Shown: positions 1-7,593, counted from the stretch's first letter. The stretch: 64,000 nt of DNA from Paenalicyclobacillus macrosporangiidus (GCF_900116805.1 NZ_FPBV01000015.1:1-64000); one strand, 5' to 3'. The notes: a model not told the origin generated them from the letters alone. Program-made: numbers and translations.

Positions 1-426
1 TGTGTGGTAATGCTTGAGCTTCTGGACGAAGTGTGCGAACGGGCTCGCCGCGCAGGCCAAGTTGGTCGGCGAGTGGGTCTTGGTTTGACATACGAAGGAT
101 TGAGCGGCGGATTCTATCGGGCAAAGACGATTTCGCAGCCCTCAAACAGGCCGGAGGAACTGTATCCCACATTGTCGGCGTTGCTCGACCGGCATTGGGA
201 TGGGAGTGGTGTGCGTGCGGTATCCGTATCTCTCGACCTGCTGATATGGGATACAGCGGTGCAGTTGTCCCTGTTTGATGATGTGCCGCGGCGAAAGAGG
301 TTTTGGCAGGCCGTTGACGGGATTCGCGCGCGTTTTGGTGAAACGGCTGTTATGCGTGCCAGCAGCTTGATGCCTGCCGGGCAGCTTCGTGAACGCGCGC
401 AGAAGATTGGGGGTCACTGGGCGTGA
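1..426 (+). CDS. Y-family DNA polymerase, UvrX/YqjW-like (C-terminal part)
   Basis: The window opens inside this gene, so only about 141 codons are visible. They match the little-finger domain and tail of UvrX/YqjW/DinB translesion polymerases: a QLSLFDD stretch, a basic helix (RRKRFWQAVDGIRARFG) and the closing ERAQKIGGHWA found in Bacillus relatives. The palm and catalytic carboxylates lie off the left edge. The family copies past DNA lesions with low fidelity during the SOS response. The stop codon overlaps the GTG start of the next gene (GTGA), so both are translationally coupled, as in the uvrX-yolD arrangement. Family assignment is fairly sure; catalytic competence cannot be judged here. 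Confidence 0.85.
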   Translation, partial: CVVMLELLDEVCERARRAGQVGRRVGLGLTYEGLSGGFYRAKTISQPSNRPEELYPTLSALLDRHWDGSGVRAVSVSLDLLIWDTAVQLSLFDDVPRRKRFWQAVDGIRARFGETAVMRASSLMPAGQLRERAQKIGGHWA

Positions 427-752
427 CGTCGATCCGGGACGGTAACATCTTTGAGGCCATGCGGATTCTGCTTCCAGAACACAGAGCAACAACGCAACGG
501 TATCGTGAATGGAGGTCGCGCAGGCGGCCACCGGAGCTGTCTGCGGACGAACTGTCGGAGATGCAGTACAAACTGTCGGAGGCGATTGAGCTGCGCCGGC
601 CGGTGAGACTTGTGCTGTTTCATCCGGACGAGGATGTGGTGATTATGGGCGTTCCTGAGTTGAAAGGAGGACGTTTGTGGTTATGGCGGGATGATGGAAA
701 CCGCGTGCTGGTGGATTGTCGTCGGTTGATGCGAGTTGAAACTCGCTGTTGA
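423..752 (+). CDS. YolD-like family protein
   Basis: A 109-residue protein starting at GTG, with 4 bases overlapping the polymerase stop. The N-terminal part (about residues 1-60) is basic and helical; the C-terminal part (RRPVRLVLFHPDEDVVIMG and KGGRLWLWRDD) is the beta-rich YolD domain. YolD-like proteins are regularly encoded immediately downstream of UvrX-type polymerases and are thought to modulate or partner them; no enzymatic motif is visible. The context supports an SOS/translesion operon. No convincing terminator follows on this strand; the hairpin at 761-783 is oriented for the opposite strand. Confidence 0.8.
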   Translation: MTSIRDGNIFEAMRILLPEHRATTQRYREWRSRRRPPELSADELSEMQYKLSEAIELRRPVRLVLFHPDEDVVIMGVPELKGGRLWLWRDDGNRVLVDCRRLMRVETRC

Positions 753-760
753 TTTTGGGC

Positions 761-783
761 AAAAAAAATCCCGCAGCAGCGGG
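761..783 (-). terminator. Intrinsic terminator for the leftward genes at 791-1967
   Basis: On the minus strand the stem CCCGC-TGCT-GCGGG is followed directly by eight T residues. It sits just past the stop of the 791-1036 gene and ends that small operon. Confidence 0.75.
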
Positions 784-790
784 TGTGTTC

Positions 791-1036
791 TCAGGCATCG
801 ACATCATGCATCAACCCATCCTGGCCAGACAGCCATTCCCGCGACACCTTGGATTCAATGGACGATAGAACTTCGGCTGCAAATTCGCGTTGCCCATTGA
901 AATTGTTATATTTTCCAATTGCGATGTCCTCCAACGCCCCAACCGCCTCCCGCAGCGCGTCGGCTAAGGTGTGGATGGTTTCTGCATATGCTTGCGGTGT
1001 ACGTGGACCGTTTTTCACTTGTTCAGGCGTCAACAT
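791..1036 (-). CDS. Small phage-like protein of unknown function
   Basis: About 81 residues, taking the ATG at 1036 as start because AAAGGAG lies about 9 bases upstream. The sequence is mostly helical (a stretch such as ETIHTLADALREAVGALEDI) and ends in DVDA, the same four residues that end the upstream neighbour. It overlaps that neighbour by 14 bases and is the last gene before the terminator. No family is recognised; size, overlap and composition are typical of early accessory genes of phages and plasmids. Confidence 0.55.
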   Translation of the reverse strand: MLTPEQVKNGPRTPQAYAETIHTLADALREAVGALEDIAIGKYNNFNGQREFAAEVLSSIESKVSREWLSGQDGLMHDVDA

Positions 1037-1553
1037 CCGCTGTCGCTCCTTTCTCCCCACGAACCTTGGCGAGTGTGTCGCGGGCGATTCGCTTCATTTC
1101 ATTCCCGAATTCAGTAACACTCGCGAATCCCATAGACATCGTTGCGTTTGCGATCCGTTCCAACGCCTCCAGCATGAGGGCGTTTTGTGTGTTTGCCTCA
1201 TCGGCACGTTGTTTCCATGTCTCCATCAGCCCAAAGGACTGTTTTAGATGTCCAATAATGCGTTTTGCTGCACTCGGTGCTGTCTCTTTGGTGATCATTC
1301 CATGTGCATCAATTGTTGAACGCAGCGCACCTACGATCTGCCGCTCAAATAAAGGGCGATTTATCACTTCTTTACTCAACTCCGCATTCCGCCGTTGCAG
1401 GTCCCGTATCGTTGCCACCAGATCCCGCAGGCGCTGCGCTACAATCTCCGTGATCTGATCTGCTTCAGACCCGTCGCCGGGAATCGCCATAATCATGTCG
1501 GCTACCGTCTCCGTGCGCTGGATCTCGTCGTCAGTCAACACGTTTCCGCTCAT
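1023..1553 (-). CDS. Helical protein of unknown function
   Basis: About 176 residues, using the ATG at 1553 with an AAGGTGG sequence upstream; a GTG at 1565 is possible. The middle (about residues 35-65, RLRDLVATIRDLQRRNAELS) looks like a short coiled coil, followed by a helical C-terminal half. It overlaps both neighbours (1531-1836 and 791-1036), giving a tightly coupled leftward operon. No conserved catalytic motif is visible and no family is recognised. Confidence 0.55.
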   Translation of the reverse strand: MSGNVLTDDEIQRTETVADMIMAIPGDGSEADQITEIVAQRLRDLVATIRDLQRRNAELSKEVINRPLFERQIVGALRSTIDAHGMITKETAPSAAKRIIGHLKQSFGLMETWKQRADEANTQNALMLEALERIANATMSMGFASVTEFGNEMKRIARDTLAKVRGEKGATADVDA

Positions 1554-1836
1554 CGACTTCACCACCTTCTAGGAATTGGCGCGCCCGGTGGCCGCCGTCA
1601 GTCTGACGATAGGCATAGAATTCGATCACACGTATTGCCTCCAACAGCTTCTGCGCCAGCCACGGGCCTTCGGTGCGAGATGTGGCAATGAATTTGGCGT
1701 CGCTTGAACGCCAAATGTCACCTGTGATACCGCGCACAATCGGATTCAAACCATTAGTACCAGCCGACCATGGCCCCTTCGTCGCCTTCTCAGCCAACTC
1801 CAGATACTTCTCAGCACGTTCGCGGATACTCTCCAT
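1531..1836 (-). CDS. Phage-type hypothetical protein
   Basis: A 101-residue protein. The N-terminal KATKGPW and the later DAKFIATSRTEGPWLAQKLLEAI segment resemble small hypothetical proteins common in phage and actinomycete accessory DNA (pattern 'ATxGPW...DAxFIAxAR...'). The function of that group is not known. Its ATG overlaps the stop of the upstream 43-codon gene (TAATG), so translation is coupled. Recognition of the general pattern is by eye only. Confidence 0.55.
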   Translation of the reverse strand: MESIRERAEKYLELAEKATKGPWSAGTNGLNPIVRGITGDIWRSSDAKFIATSRTEGPWLAQKLLEAIRVIEFYAYRQTDGGHRARQFLEGGEVDERKRVD

Positions 1837-1967
1837 TACGCCATCATCCCCCTGTACCGCTCCCGACTCCGCAGTCCCTGCGAATAGTGATACCGCACCG
1901 CATCCCTCGACATCCCGGCCAACTCTGCGATCTCCGGCCAGTCCAGCAACTCCACCGCCCTCATCAT
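1836..1967 (-). CDS. Very small helix-turn-helix protein (possible 5' truncated)
   Basis: A 43-residue reading frame starting at tandem ATG codons. It contains WPEIAELAGMSRDAVRYHY, which reads as a helix-turn-helix similar to sigma region 4 or small phage regulators. The stop overlaps the start of the 1531-1836 gene. The frame stays open about 25 bases further upstream without a clear ribosome site, so this may be the surviving C-terminal end of a longer sigma-like protein. The TTGGC-N11-GC motif at 2033-2050 lies about 66 bases upstream and could be its promoter. Confidence 0.4.
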   Translation of the reverse strand: MMRAVELLDWPEIAELAGMSRDAVRYHYSQGLRSRERYRGMMA

Positions 1968-2032
1968 CAGCACCGCCACCTGCGCTGGCTTCAGCGTCCG
2001 ATCTAATTATCCAACAGTTCTATAGATATTTG

Positions 2033-2050
2033 GCGCTATTTAGGCGCCAA
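2033..2050 (-). promoter_or_regulatory. TTGGC-N11-GC motif, site 1 (sigma-54-like)
   Basis: Minus-strand TTGGCGCCTAAATAGCGC keeps the GG-N10-GC geometry of -24/-12 promoters. It lies about 66 bases upstream of the small HTH gene. Four related sites occur at 2944, 49824, 55739 and 56598. Confidence 0.4.
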
Positions 2051-2163
2051 TATATCTCCGGAACAATGTAGACAACTCCCGCTTCGGTGCAAGTGAGCAT
2101 ACACATCAATCCTCCAGCGCAAAATACCGATTGCACTTAACTCCCCTAGGAGGATGATGGACA

Positions 2164-2361
2164 GTGCCGAGTCGCAACCAATACGTTTCTCCGCAAGTGA
2201 GGAACACCATCGAGCAGATGAAATGGGAGATTGCAGCGGAGTTCGGCGTCAATTTGGGGCCCGACACCTCTGCTCGGGAGAACGGCTCCGTGGGCGGCGA
2301 AATCACGAAGCGGCTCGTGGCGTTCGCGGAGGAGCACATGTTCGGGCAGATGAGGAGATAG
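2164..2361 (+). CDS. Alpha/beta-type small acid-soluble spore protein (SASP)
   Basis: A 65-residue protein with the two hallmark blocks of alpha/beta-type SASPs: IEQMKWEIAAEFGVNLGPDT and NGSVGGEITKRLV. These proteins coat DNA in dormant spores, switch it toward an A-like form and shield it from UV, heat and peroxide; germination protease cuts within the EFGV region. The start is GTG, with AGGAGG about 10 bases upstream. In the chromosome such genes are read by sigma-G; no such promoter was assigned here. A plasmid-borne copy suggests protection of the element, or of the host, in spores. It is bracketed by blocks repeated at 2914-3255. Confidence 0.93.
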   Translation: MPSRNQYVSPQVRNTIEQMKWEIAAEFGVNLGPDTSARENGSVGGEITKRLVAFAEEHMFGQMRR

Positions 2362-2570
2362 GTGGTGGTTGCGGAGGCCCTGGCGGCTGGGCGTTTCGCC
2401 GGCGCGTCGGCGGATGTGAGCAACATAGGCTGGATCGGTGGGCCAGGATGCGCATGGGATACAGTCTCTCCTCCTGGACCCACCCTATCTTAAGGCCGGG
2501 GTTCCCATATGCGAATACAAACGCCCCCACGCCCCCTACACAGTAGTGAACATACCCCTGTTAATGTGTT

Positions 2571-2756
2571 TCAGTTAGGTTTCAGGTATTCGTTTTTCTG
2601 GTCGATGACGACTTCCTTGCCGTTGAATCTGAATTCAGCCAAAGCACGTAATACAGACGCTTTCACCACGAACCCCATCCCGGTGCCTGGTTGGGTATTG
2701 AGAGAAAGGGATTCCTTAATGTCTTCGATGGCATTGTTGAATTGTTTGATATCCAT
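2571..2756 (-). CDS. Small orphan protein
   Basis: A 61-residue protein with a strong site (AAGGAGG, 7 bases from the ATG). The N-terminal half is an amphipathic helix; the C-terminal half (VLRALAEFRFNGKEVVIDQKNEYLKP) is probably beta-rich. It stands alone between the two cassette copies. No family recognised; the good start signal is the main support for it being real. Confidence 0.55.
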   Translation of the reverse strand: MDIKQFNNAIEDIKESLSLNTQPGTGMGFVVKASVLRALAEFRFNGKEVVIDQKNEYLKPN

Positions 2757-2913
2757 GTGATTTCCTCCTTATCGTCTCTCTATTCCAAGGAAATTCGATA
2801 ACACTCGATAGCGCCCGGGCCCTTTGGGCCAAACCTATAAAACCCCTGTTCGCCTTCCCACACCTCATATCCCCTGGAACATTGAGTGGGCCAAATACCG
2901 AATTTCCCCTCGC

Positions 2914-3255
2914 CTAATTATTCAACAGTTCGCTAGATGTTTTGCGCCATCTGTGCGCCAATATTTCCACGGAACGAAACCGCCCATTCAGGCGGCCTCA
3001 AGCCTGCACAAACCGGGACAACTTCCGTTCCTTGTCGACGTATTCGCAGAAAGCTCAGGCTCGCCGAAGTTCTCCTTCCCGAATGTGTGGAAGGGGCATA
3101 CAAAAAAGTCCTCCTGCGCAAAATACGATTGCACTTAACTCCAACAGGAGCAGGAGGGATCGGCGGGCCAGGGTGCGCATGGGATACAGTCTCTCCTCCT
3201 GGCCTCACCCTAATCATAAGGCCGGGGTTCCCATTTGGGAATACAAACGCCCCCA
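2914..3255. repeat. Duplicated cassette, copy 2
   Basis: Carries the same three blocks as 2003-2530 in the same order and orientation, but without a spore protein gene between the second and third blocks. The extra length between blocks one and two (about 2970-3110) is unrelated to copy 1. Confidence 0.75.
2944..2961 (-). promoter_or_regulatory. TTGGC-N11-GC motif, site 2
   Basis: Minus-strand TTGGCGCACAGATGGCGC lies within cassette copy 2, about 188 bases upstream of the 2571-2756 gene. Same geometry as site 1. Confidence 0.35.
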
Positions 3256-3479
3256 CCCGCCGCTATGGGATGGGGGCGCGATCATGGGAATGTACCTAAC
3301 CCGGTGTCGGTGTAGCCCGAGCGAACCAACACATCCATGGATGATTCTCCACCGCCAGCCCCTCCGTCGCTGGCGGCATTGACAGCCACGGTTGCTGTCC
3401 TACCCACCTGATATTATGGGCGCATAGCCTTGAAACTAAATCGAAAGCCCCAAAGCCACGCTCAAAACGTCCTGGCCTC

Positions 3480-4136
3480 TTATTCAACTGCCTGAATGCA
3501 CTCCGGCACGTCGTTCCGAGGATTCCCGACGAGTTTAGGCACGCGGTACCAAACCATATCATCGGCAGGGTAGGGCTCCAGGATCGGCAGCAGTTCGTCC
3601 AGACTGTGTGCGGCACGGTCAAGGTACAGGTCGTAGTCCTGCTTTCGAAGTATTACCGGCATCCGGTTGTGTAACACCGACATGGCAAGATTGGACTCGC
3701 ACGTGAGTATGCTGCACGTGGACAGAGGACCATTTGGCGAGTCCCACGTATCGTAAATACCGGCAAGCCCGAAGAAGTCGCTGCTCTTGACTCGGATTCG
3801 ATACGGCTCCTTGGTGTTTCGATGCCACTCGTAGTACCCGTCGCACGGCACAATGCACCGTTTGCGCTCCACCAACCGCCGCAAGACAGGATTGACTTTC
3901 AGTGTCTCCACCCGCGTGTTAATGGGCTTCGGACCGCCTCCGTCCCACGCCGCCGGCTGAAGCCCCCATTTGAGCGCCCCGAACCGGCGCTCGGTTCCGT
4001 CGGAGAGGATGGCCGGGATCTGCTGGCTGGGGGCGATGTTGTAGCGCAGCGGATAGTTAGCCGTGACTCGACCCAGGCGGAAAAACTTGATAACCTCCGA
4101 CCAGTCTTCGTACGCGAAGGAAAAGCGGCCGCACAT
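3480..4136 (-). CDS. SOS response-associated peptidase (SRAP / YedK-HMCES family)
   Basis: A 218-residue protein that fits the SRAP family over its full length. The start MCGRFS supplies the invariant Cys2 that, after Met removal, forms a thiazolidine crosslink to abasic sites in single-stranded DNA. Other active-site features are visible: the Asn/Arg segment NTRVET (about 95-100), Glu in CDGYYEW (about 120) and His in HNRMPVIL (about 173). The family protects abasic DNA from breakage. It precedes a DNA ligase only 13 bases away in genome order, on the same strand, and both lie beside a translesion polymerase gene, suggesting a DNA-repair set. Confidence 0.93.
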   Translation of the reverse strand: MCGRFSFAYEDWSEVIKFFRLGRVTANYPLRYNIAPSQQIPAILSDGTERRFGALKWGLQPAAWDGGGPKPINTRVETLKVNPVLRRLVERKRCIVPCDGYYEWHRNTKEPYRIRVKSSDFFGLAGIYDTWDSPNGPLSTCSILTCESNLAMSVLHNRMPVILRKQDYDLYLDRAAHSLDELLPILEPYPADDMVWYRVPKLVGNPRNDVPECIQAVE

Positions 4137-4148
4137 CCTCAGTCACCC

Positions 4149-5066
4149 CTAGCTTATCCAACGGCACTCGGCCGGATCTTTGCCTGGTACAAACCCGCGG
4201 AACGCAACCGTACGAAGGTGGTGCCGTTCCGTCCGTTCAAGGTACTGTATCTTGCAGCACAGGACGGGCGCAATCCATTGCACATCGCGGTCCTTCGCCG
4301 TATGGATCTCCTTTGCTACCTCAAGAAACGCCGTTTTCTCTTCAGCTTTGAACCCGTATTCCACCACCGCCACTGGCTTGTTCCGAACGGTCGGAAAGTG
4401 TAGGCCAACGACAAGGCCAAACTGTGGTTCGCGACGATACCCGAGGATTACGGCGTCGATCTCCTTCCAGTTCTTGATCTTCAGCCAGTTTGTCGTCCTC
4501 GTATCGGGAATATACAGGGAATCCTTACGCTTGGCGACGATGCCTTCCCAGTTCCTTTGCTCAGTCAGCCTCTTCATTTTGATACCGGCTCCGTCAACAA
4601 ACATCGTCGGTGTGAGAATGTGGGACGATTGGACCAGGTCAAAGAGTCGCTGCTTGCGGTACAGGAGCGGTTCGTTCATGTGGCTCCTGTCGGTGTACAG
4701 TACGTCGAACGCAACAAACGTCACGGGGTGCGTTTGCATGGCCCGATGAATGCGGCGAGGATCCTGGATCCGGCCGCGGTATTGGAAGTCGTCGAACACA
4801 CTCCGGCCGTCACGGAGGCAGATGCCTTCACAGTCGAGAACGGCAGAATAGGCACGGATGGCACTCGCAACCTCACGGAGTTCCGGGAAGCGGTCTGTGA
4901 CAATCCTGCCGTTGCGTGTGAAACCCTCCACACGGTCTCCCTGCTTGTGCAACAGGATCCGCCAGCCGTCCCATTTGGGCTCGAAGATGTAATTGGGATC
5001 GTCGAATGCTTCCATGTGCATGTTCGGAAGCATGGGATTGATCGGAGTAAACAGCATAGGCCTCAC
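4149..5066 (-). CDS. ATP-dependent DNA ligase (LigD-ligase-like)
   Basis: A 305-residue protein with the nucleotidyltransferase motifs of ATP-dependent ligases: motif I EPKWDGWR (about 29-36) with the AMP-accepting Lys, the LDCEG motif (about 77-81), FVAFDVLY (motif IIIa region), EGIVAKRKDS (motif IV) and WLKIKN (motif V). A C-terminal OB-fold-like part follows. Length matches the stand-alone ligase module of LigD/YkoU type; no polymerase or nuclease domain is attached and no Ku gene lies nearby. It seals nicks or breaks. It is transcribed just before the SRAP gene, probably as one operon. Confidence 0.92.
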   Translation of the reverse strand: MRPMLFTPINPMLPNMHMEAFDDPNYIFEPKWDGWRILLHKQGDRVEGFTRNGRIVTDRFPELREVASAIRAYSAVLDCEGICLRDGRSVFDDFQYRGRIQDPRRIHRAMQTHPVTFVAFDVLYTDRSHMNEPLLYRKQRLFDLVQSSHILTPTMFVDGAGIKMKRLTEQRNWEGIVAKRKDSLYIPDTRTTNWLKIKNWKEIDAVILGYRREPQFGLVVGLHFPTVRNKPVAVVEYGFKAEEKTAFLEVAKEIHTAKDRDVQWIAPVLCCKIQYLERTERHHLRTVAFRGFVPGKDPAECRWIS

Positions 5067-5204
5067 CTATGTCGATCGTGGCAGTGCTGCAGGGATTTGG
5101 CCATAGGGGAATAGTGGTAACAGGCAGCTAAAAATGTGCGGAATCTGTTTCCATCCGACAAAGGACCGCCTAAGTATCGCAAAAATCTGTCCTTTTTGGG
5201 GCGG

Positions 5205-5747
5205 TCATCGTCTTCCCTGCCGCCACAGATCGGCCAGGAATCGCTTCTCCATCTGACGCATGGCGGCTAGGTGTGCGTGAGCCTTGACCCACCCCCGCCC
5301 ATCGTACACGTCGCGGTAGCGATCGTACACCTCTCGATAGCTCGACCGGTGCATGATCATCCGCGTGCCGACGAGGTACATGGTGGTTTTGAGACGCGGG
5401 TTGTAGGCCGTCGCGACGCCCCTCTGCCTGCGCTCAGCCTTTCCCTCTTTCACAGCAAGACCAGCATACCTCCACAGCGCCGGGATCGAGCGGAAACGCG
5501 TGACGTCTCCGATTTCGGCCATCATGAGAGCAGCTAGGACAGGCCCGACACCGCGCACGCTCTCAAGCCACGGCCATTGAGGATGCTTCTGCACTGCATC
5601 CGCCATTCGGCGAGAAACCTCTTTTTCGAGATCAGCCAGGGCTGCTTGAGAGTTTTTGGCGTCGTCATCCTTCGAAGCTATACGGCTCAGACTCATACGT
5701 GCCCGTTGGATCGCCCTGTAGCTTCGAGCTAAACCGGTCAATGACAC
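5205..5747 (-). CDS. Lone IS110-family C-terminal (Transposase_20) domain protein
   Basis: About 180 residues starting at GTG with TTGGAGG about 8 bases upstream. The centre, VRGVGPVLAALMMAEIGD followed by FRSIPALWRYAGL, is the helix-hairpin-helix Transposase_20 domain (with the serine-containing C-terminal region) of IS110/IS116/IS902 transposases. The N-terminal RuvC-like DEDD domain of about 150 residues is absent, yet start codon and ribosome site are intact. It may be a decayed transposase or a protein that kept only the DNA-binding part. A strong hairpin lies just upstream (5770-5823). Confidence 0.7.
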   Translation of the reverse strand: MSLTGLARSYRAIQRARMSLSRIASKDDDAKNSQAALADLEKEVSRRMADAVQKHPQWPWLESVRGVGPVLAALMMAEIGDVTRFRSIPALWRYAGLAVKEGKAERRQRGVATAYNPRLKTTMYLVGTRMIMHRSSYREVYDRYRDVYDGRGWVKAHAHLAAMRQMEKRFLADLWRQGRR

Positions 5748-5769
5748 GATTCACGCCTCCAATAAAGAT

Positions 5770-5823
5770 GCCAGGCGCAGAATGAGTAGGTGCCTCGCGG
5801 CACAATAACATCAGGCGCCTGGC
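5770..5823. other. Nested hairpin upstream of the IS110-type gene
   Basis: A 9-bp perfect outer stem (GCCAGGCGC / GCGCCTGGC) encloses an inner GTGCC-TCGC-GGCAC hairpin. It lies between the IS110-type gene and the 5857-6279 gene. It has no clear T-run, so it is more likely a leader structure or transposon-end relic than a terminator. Confidence 0.5.
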
Positions 5824-5856
5824 CTCTATCAGTATACGACACTGCGCATCTGGCTA

Positions 5857-6279
5857 TCACTCGAACGCGATTCGCAGCGCCTCCTCTGTTGGCTCCTCCG
5901 CGTGCGCCCAAAAACGGCGAATAGCCTCCTCCAGGCCGTAGAGATCCACATCCGACAGCTCACGGATCTTGTTGACCAGGACCTGCCCATCTATCTCCCA
6001 TTTGCTGTCCAGGTGGTTGAACCGGATTGCGTCCGCCACCTCAGCCCATATCAGGTGCGGCCGGTCGAGCATCATCCCGTTGCACGCGTCCATCACCGCG
6101 CAAATCTCAGACGCAGAAAAGCGCTCCCGGAGACTCCGCCTGGCGTCGTCTACCAGGCGGAAGTAGCGGTACAGAGCCCGCTCGATGGCGTCGTTGCGGC
6201 CCTCGTAGACCTCCGCAGACTGCTCCAGACGAGCGATCAAGTCTTCCGGGAGACGAACGGAAAGTGGTTGCTTTGGCAT
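5857..6279 (-). CDS. Ribbon-helix-helix N-terminal protein
   Basis: A 140-residue protein. Residues about 1-45 (LSVRLPEDLIARLEQSAEVY then a helix) form a CopG/Arc-type ribbon-helix-helix DNA-binding fold. The remaining acidic part (EICAVMDACNGMM, SKWEIDGQVLVNKIRELSDVDLYGLEEAIRRFW) resembles small plasmid and phage proteins of unknown role. It is last in the leftward block 5857-9010 and may be its repressor. The target is not known; the 11-bp operator repeats at 7620 and 9084 are candidates. Confidence 0.6.
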   Translation of the reverse strand: MPKQPLSVRLPEDLIARLEQSAEVYEGRNDAIERALYRYFRLVDDARRSLRERFSASEICAVMDACNGMMLDRPHLIWAEVADAIRFNHLDSKWEIDGQVLVNKIRELSDVDLYGLEEAIRRFWAHAEEPTEEALRIAFE

Positions 6280-6296
6280 CTTCGCCCTCCTATCCC

Positions 6297-6500
6297 TCAG
6301 CAGATGGTGCGCCCGTCTGGACCGCAGCCAGGCCCGTAGATGATGGCCGGGTGCGCTGCCCTCGCAAGCCCCCGCTCCTCCAGCTTCCCGAAGACCCGGT
6401 ATGCCGTTTCCATTGCGTCCTCATATGTCCTGTGCATCCGCCGATACCGAGGGAAGCGTTGCACCCGCGCACTTCCCCAAAAAGTTAACTCGTACTTCAT
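6297..6500 (-). CDS. Small basic orphan protein
   Basis: A 67-residue protein with a strong site (GAGGGAGG, about 6 bases before ATG). It is rich in Arg and Tyr in the first half (RVQRFPRYRRMHRTYEDAMETAY) and ends in a Gly/Cys-containing tail. It lies 17 bases from the RHH gene in the same leftward block. No family recognised. Confidence 0.5.
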   Translation of the reverse strand: MKYELTFWGSARVQRFPRYRRMHRTYEDAMETAYRVFGKLEERGLARAAHPAIIYGPGCGPDGRTIC

Positions 6501-6573
6501 CGTCTTCCTCCCTCTGCCCGATGTGCGGGCATGTCATGTATTTCGTGGGCCGCCGAAGCGGCCCGGGAATGCC

Positions 6574-7008
6574 TCAGTCGTGGAACGTCTGCCAAAATTC
6601 TTCCCACCCGGCGCCATCCGGGAGCAACCGCAGCCTCCGCAGCGCTTGGTCCGCGCTTCCGTTCCACTCGGCGGCATCATCGTACAGGCGAACTGTCCGC
6701 CCATCCTCCGCCGTGGCTACTACCACGCTATCCGAGGGGCCGAGGTTAGAGACCCCGACTCGGTCCAGCTCGGACTGGATGACAGCCTCCACGCCCGCCA
6801 TCTGGAACGCCTCGGCTTCATCCCGGGTGTCGAAGAACTCGACCCGCTCCAGCGAAACCTCTGAGTCGTCCCAAGCGACCCATCGTCCGTCTGGCAATCG
6901 CGTGATGTACCACGTCACATCCCCGTTCTGCAAAACCGCCTGGGACGCCTCGAACAGCTGCGTCTCAGATCCGAAGCCGAGCGCCTGCGCAAAATCAAAC
7001 ACGGTCAT
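6574..7008 (-). CDS. Acidic orphan protein
   Basis: About 144 residues from the ATG at 7008, chosen because AAGGAG lies 9 bases upstream; a start at 7050 would overlap the preceding gene. Features are a possible beta-hairpin (VTWYITRLPDGRWVAWDDSE), a helix (DEAEAFQMAGVEAVIQSELDR) and an acidic tail. The style (short, acidic, Trp-rich) is shared with the neighbours at 7047 and 8246. Function unknown. Confidence 0.5.
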   Translation of the reverse strand: MTVFDFAQALGFGSETQLFEASQAVLQNGDVTWYITRLPDGRWVAWDDSEVSLERVEFFDTRDEAEAFQMAGVEAVIQSELDRVGVSNLGPSDSVVVATAEDGRTVRLYDDAAEWNGSADQALRRLRLLPDGAGWEEFWQTFHD

Positions 7009-7046
7009 ACTCCTCGTCTCCTTCTCCCGTCTCGAGCGGGTTTGAT

Positions 7047-7559
7047 TCACTCGGCCCAGCCCATCACTTCGTCGACCTGGCCGATCACGTCTTCCCAGTC
7101 GACCGGCCCGTAGTTGTACTCGATGAGCGGCTGAGTCAGGCCGTACCGGATGCGAAGCTCATCCTTCACTGACGCCTCTCCGTAGCCCAGCCACGCCTCC
7201 TTGCCAATGTCCTGCGCGATCTCCGCCAACATCTCGGCGAGCGGTCGCCCAGCAAACGTCAGTATGCCGACCTCTTGCGGCCGTCGCACCCACACGATCT
7301 CGGTCGGCAGAACCAGCACGGCGCCCTCGTCCGCGTCGAAATCCTCGTCCTCTGACTCCTCACCTTCCAGAGCGACGACCACCACATCGTTCATGTCGGC
7401 ACCGCGGGACTGGAAGTACCTCTCCAGGCCCCGGAGCGTGCGGCAGCAGGATACCCCGCGCCTCTCGTCGAAGCCGTCCCACACTGTGGACCGCCAGTTG
7501 CTCGGGTCGAGCAGTTCCTGCGGATTCCGGCTTGCCTCCTGGATGCGGTAGTACGTCAC
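7047..7559 (-). CDS. Acidic orphan protein, paralogue of the 8246-8767 product
   Basis: About 170 residues from a GTG at 7559 preceded by GGAGG; longer frames upstream have no ribosome site and run through the promoter at 7594-7622. A very acidic stretch (EGEESEDEDFDADEG) leads to LPTEIVWVRRP, which matches RPTRIVWVRET in the 8246-8767 protein, so the two share a small C-terminal domain. No catalytic motif is seen. It is the first gene after the promoter/operator at 7594-7641. Function unknown; acidic accessory proteins of this kind can be DNA mimics or inhibitors, but nothing here proves that. Confidence 0.55.
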   Translation of the reverse strand: MTYYRIQEASRNPQELLDPSNWRSTVWDGFDERRGVSCCRTLRGLERYFQSRGADMNDVVVVALEGEESEDEDFDADEGAVLVLPTEIVWVRRPQEVGILTFAGRPLAEMLAEIAQDIGKEAWLGYGEASVKDELRIRYGLTQPLIEYNYGPVDWEDVIGQVDEVMGWAE

Positions 7560-7593
7560 CGTTTTCGCCTCCGTTTCCGTCTTTCTGATGTCT

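Larger units (their letters stand above)
2003..2530. repeat. Duplicated cassette, copy 1 (contains the spore protein gene)
   Basis: Three blocks recur in the same order at 2914-3255: an AT-rich block with the TTGGC-N11-GC motif (2003-2060), a block ending CGATTGCACTTAACTCC (about 2117-2146), and a 98-base block (2433-2530) about 90 percent identical to 3158-3255. Copy 1 has the spore protein gene between blocks two and three; copy 2 has only a few bases there. Confidence 0.75.
2757..3479. other. Gene-poor interval holding cassette copy 2
   Basis: About 720 bases without a supported gene. It holds the second cassette copy (2914-3255) and a short inverted repeat near 3350-3375 (CGCCAGC/GCTGGCG). 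Open frames here are short, lack ribosome sites and overlap on both strands. Confidence 0.6.
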
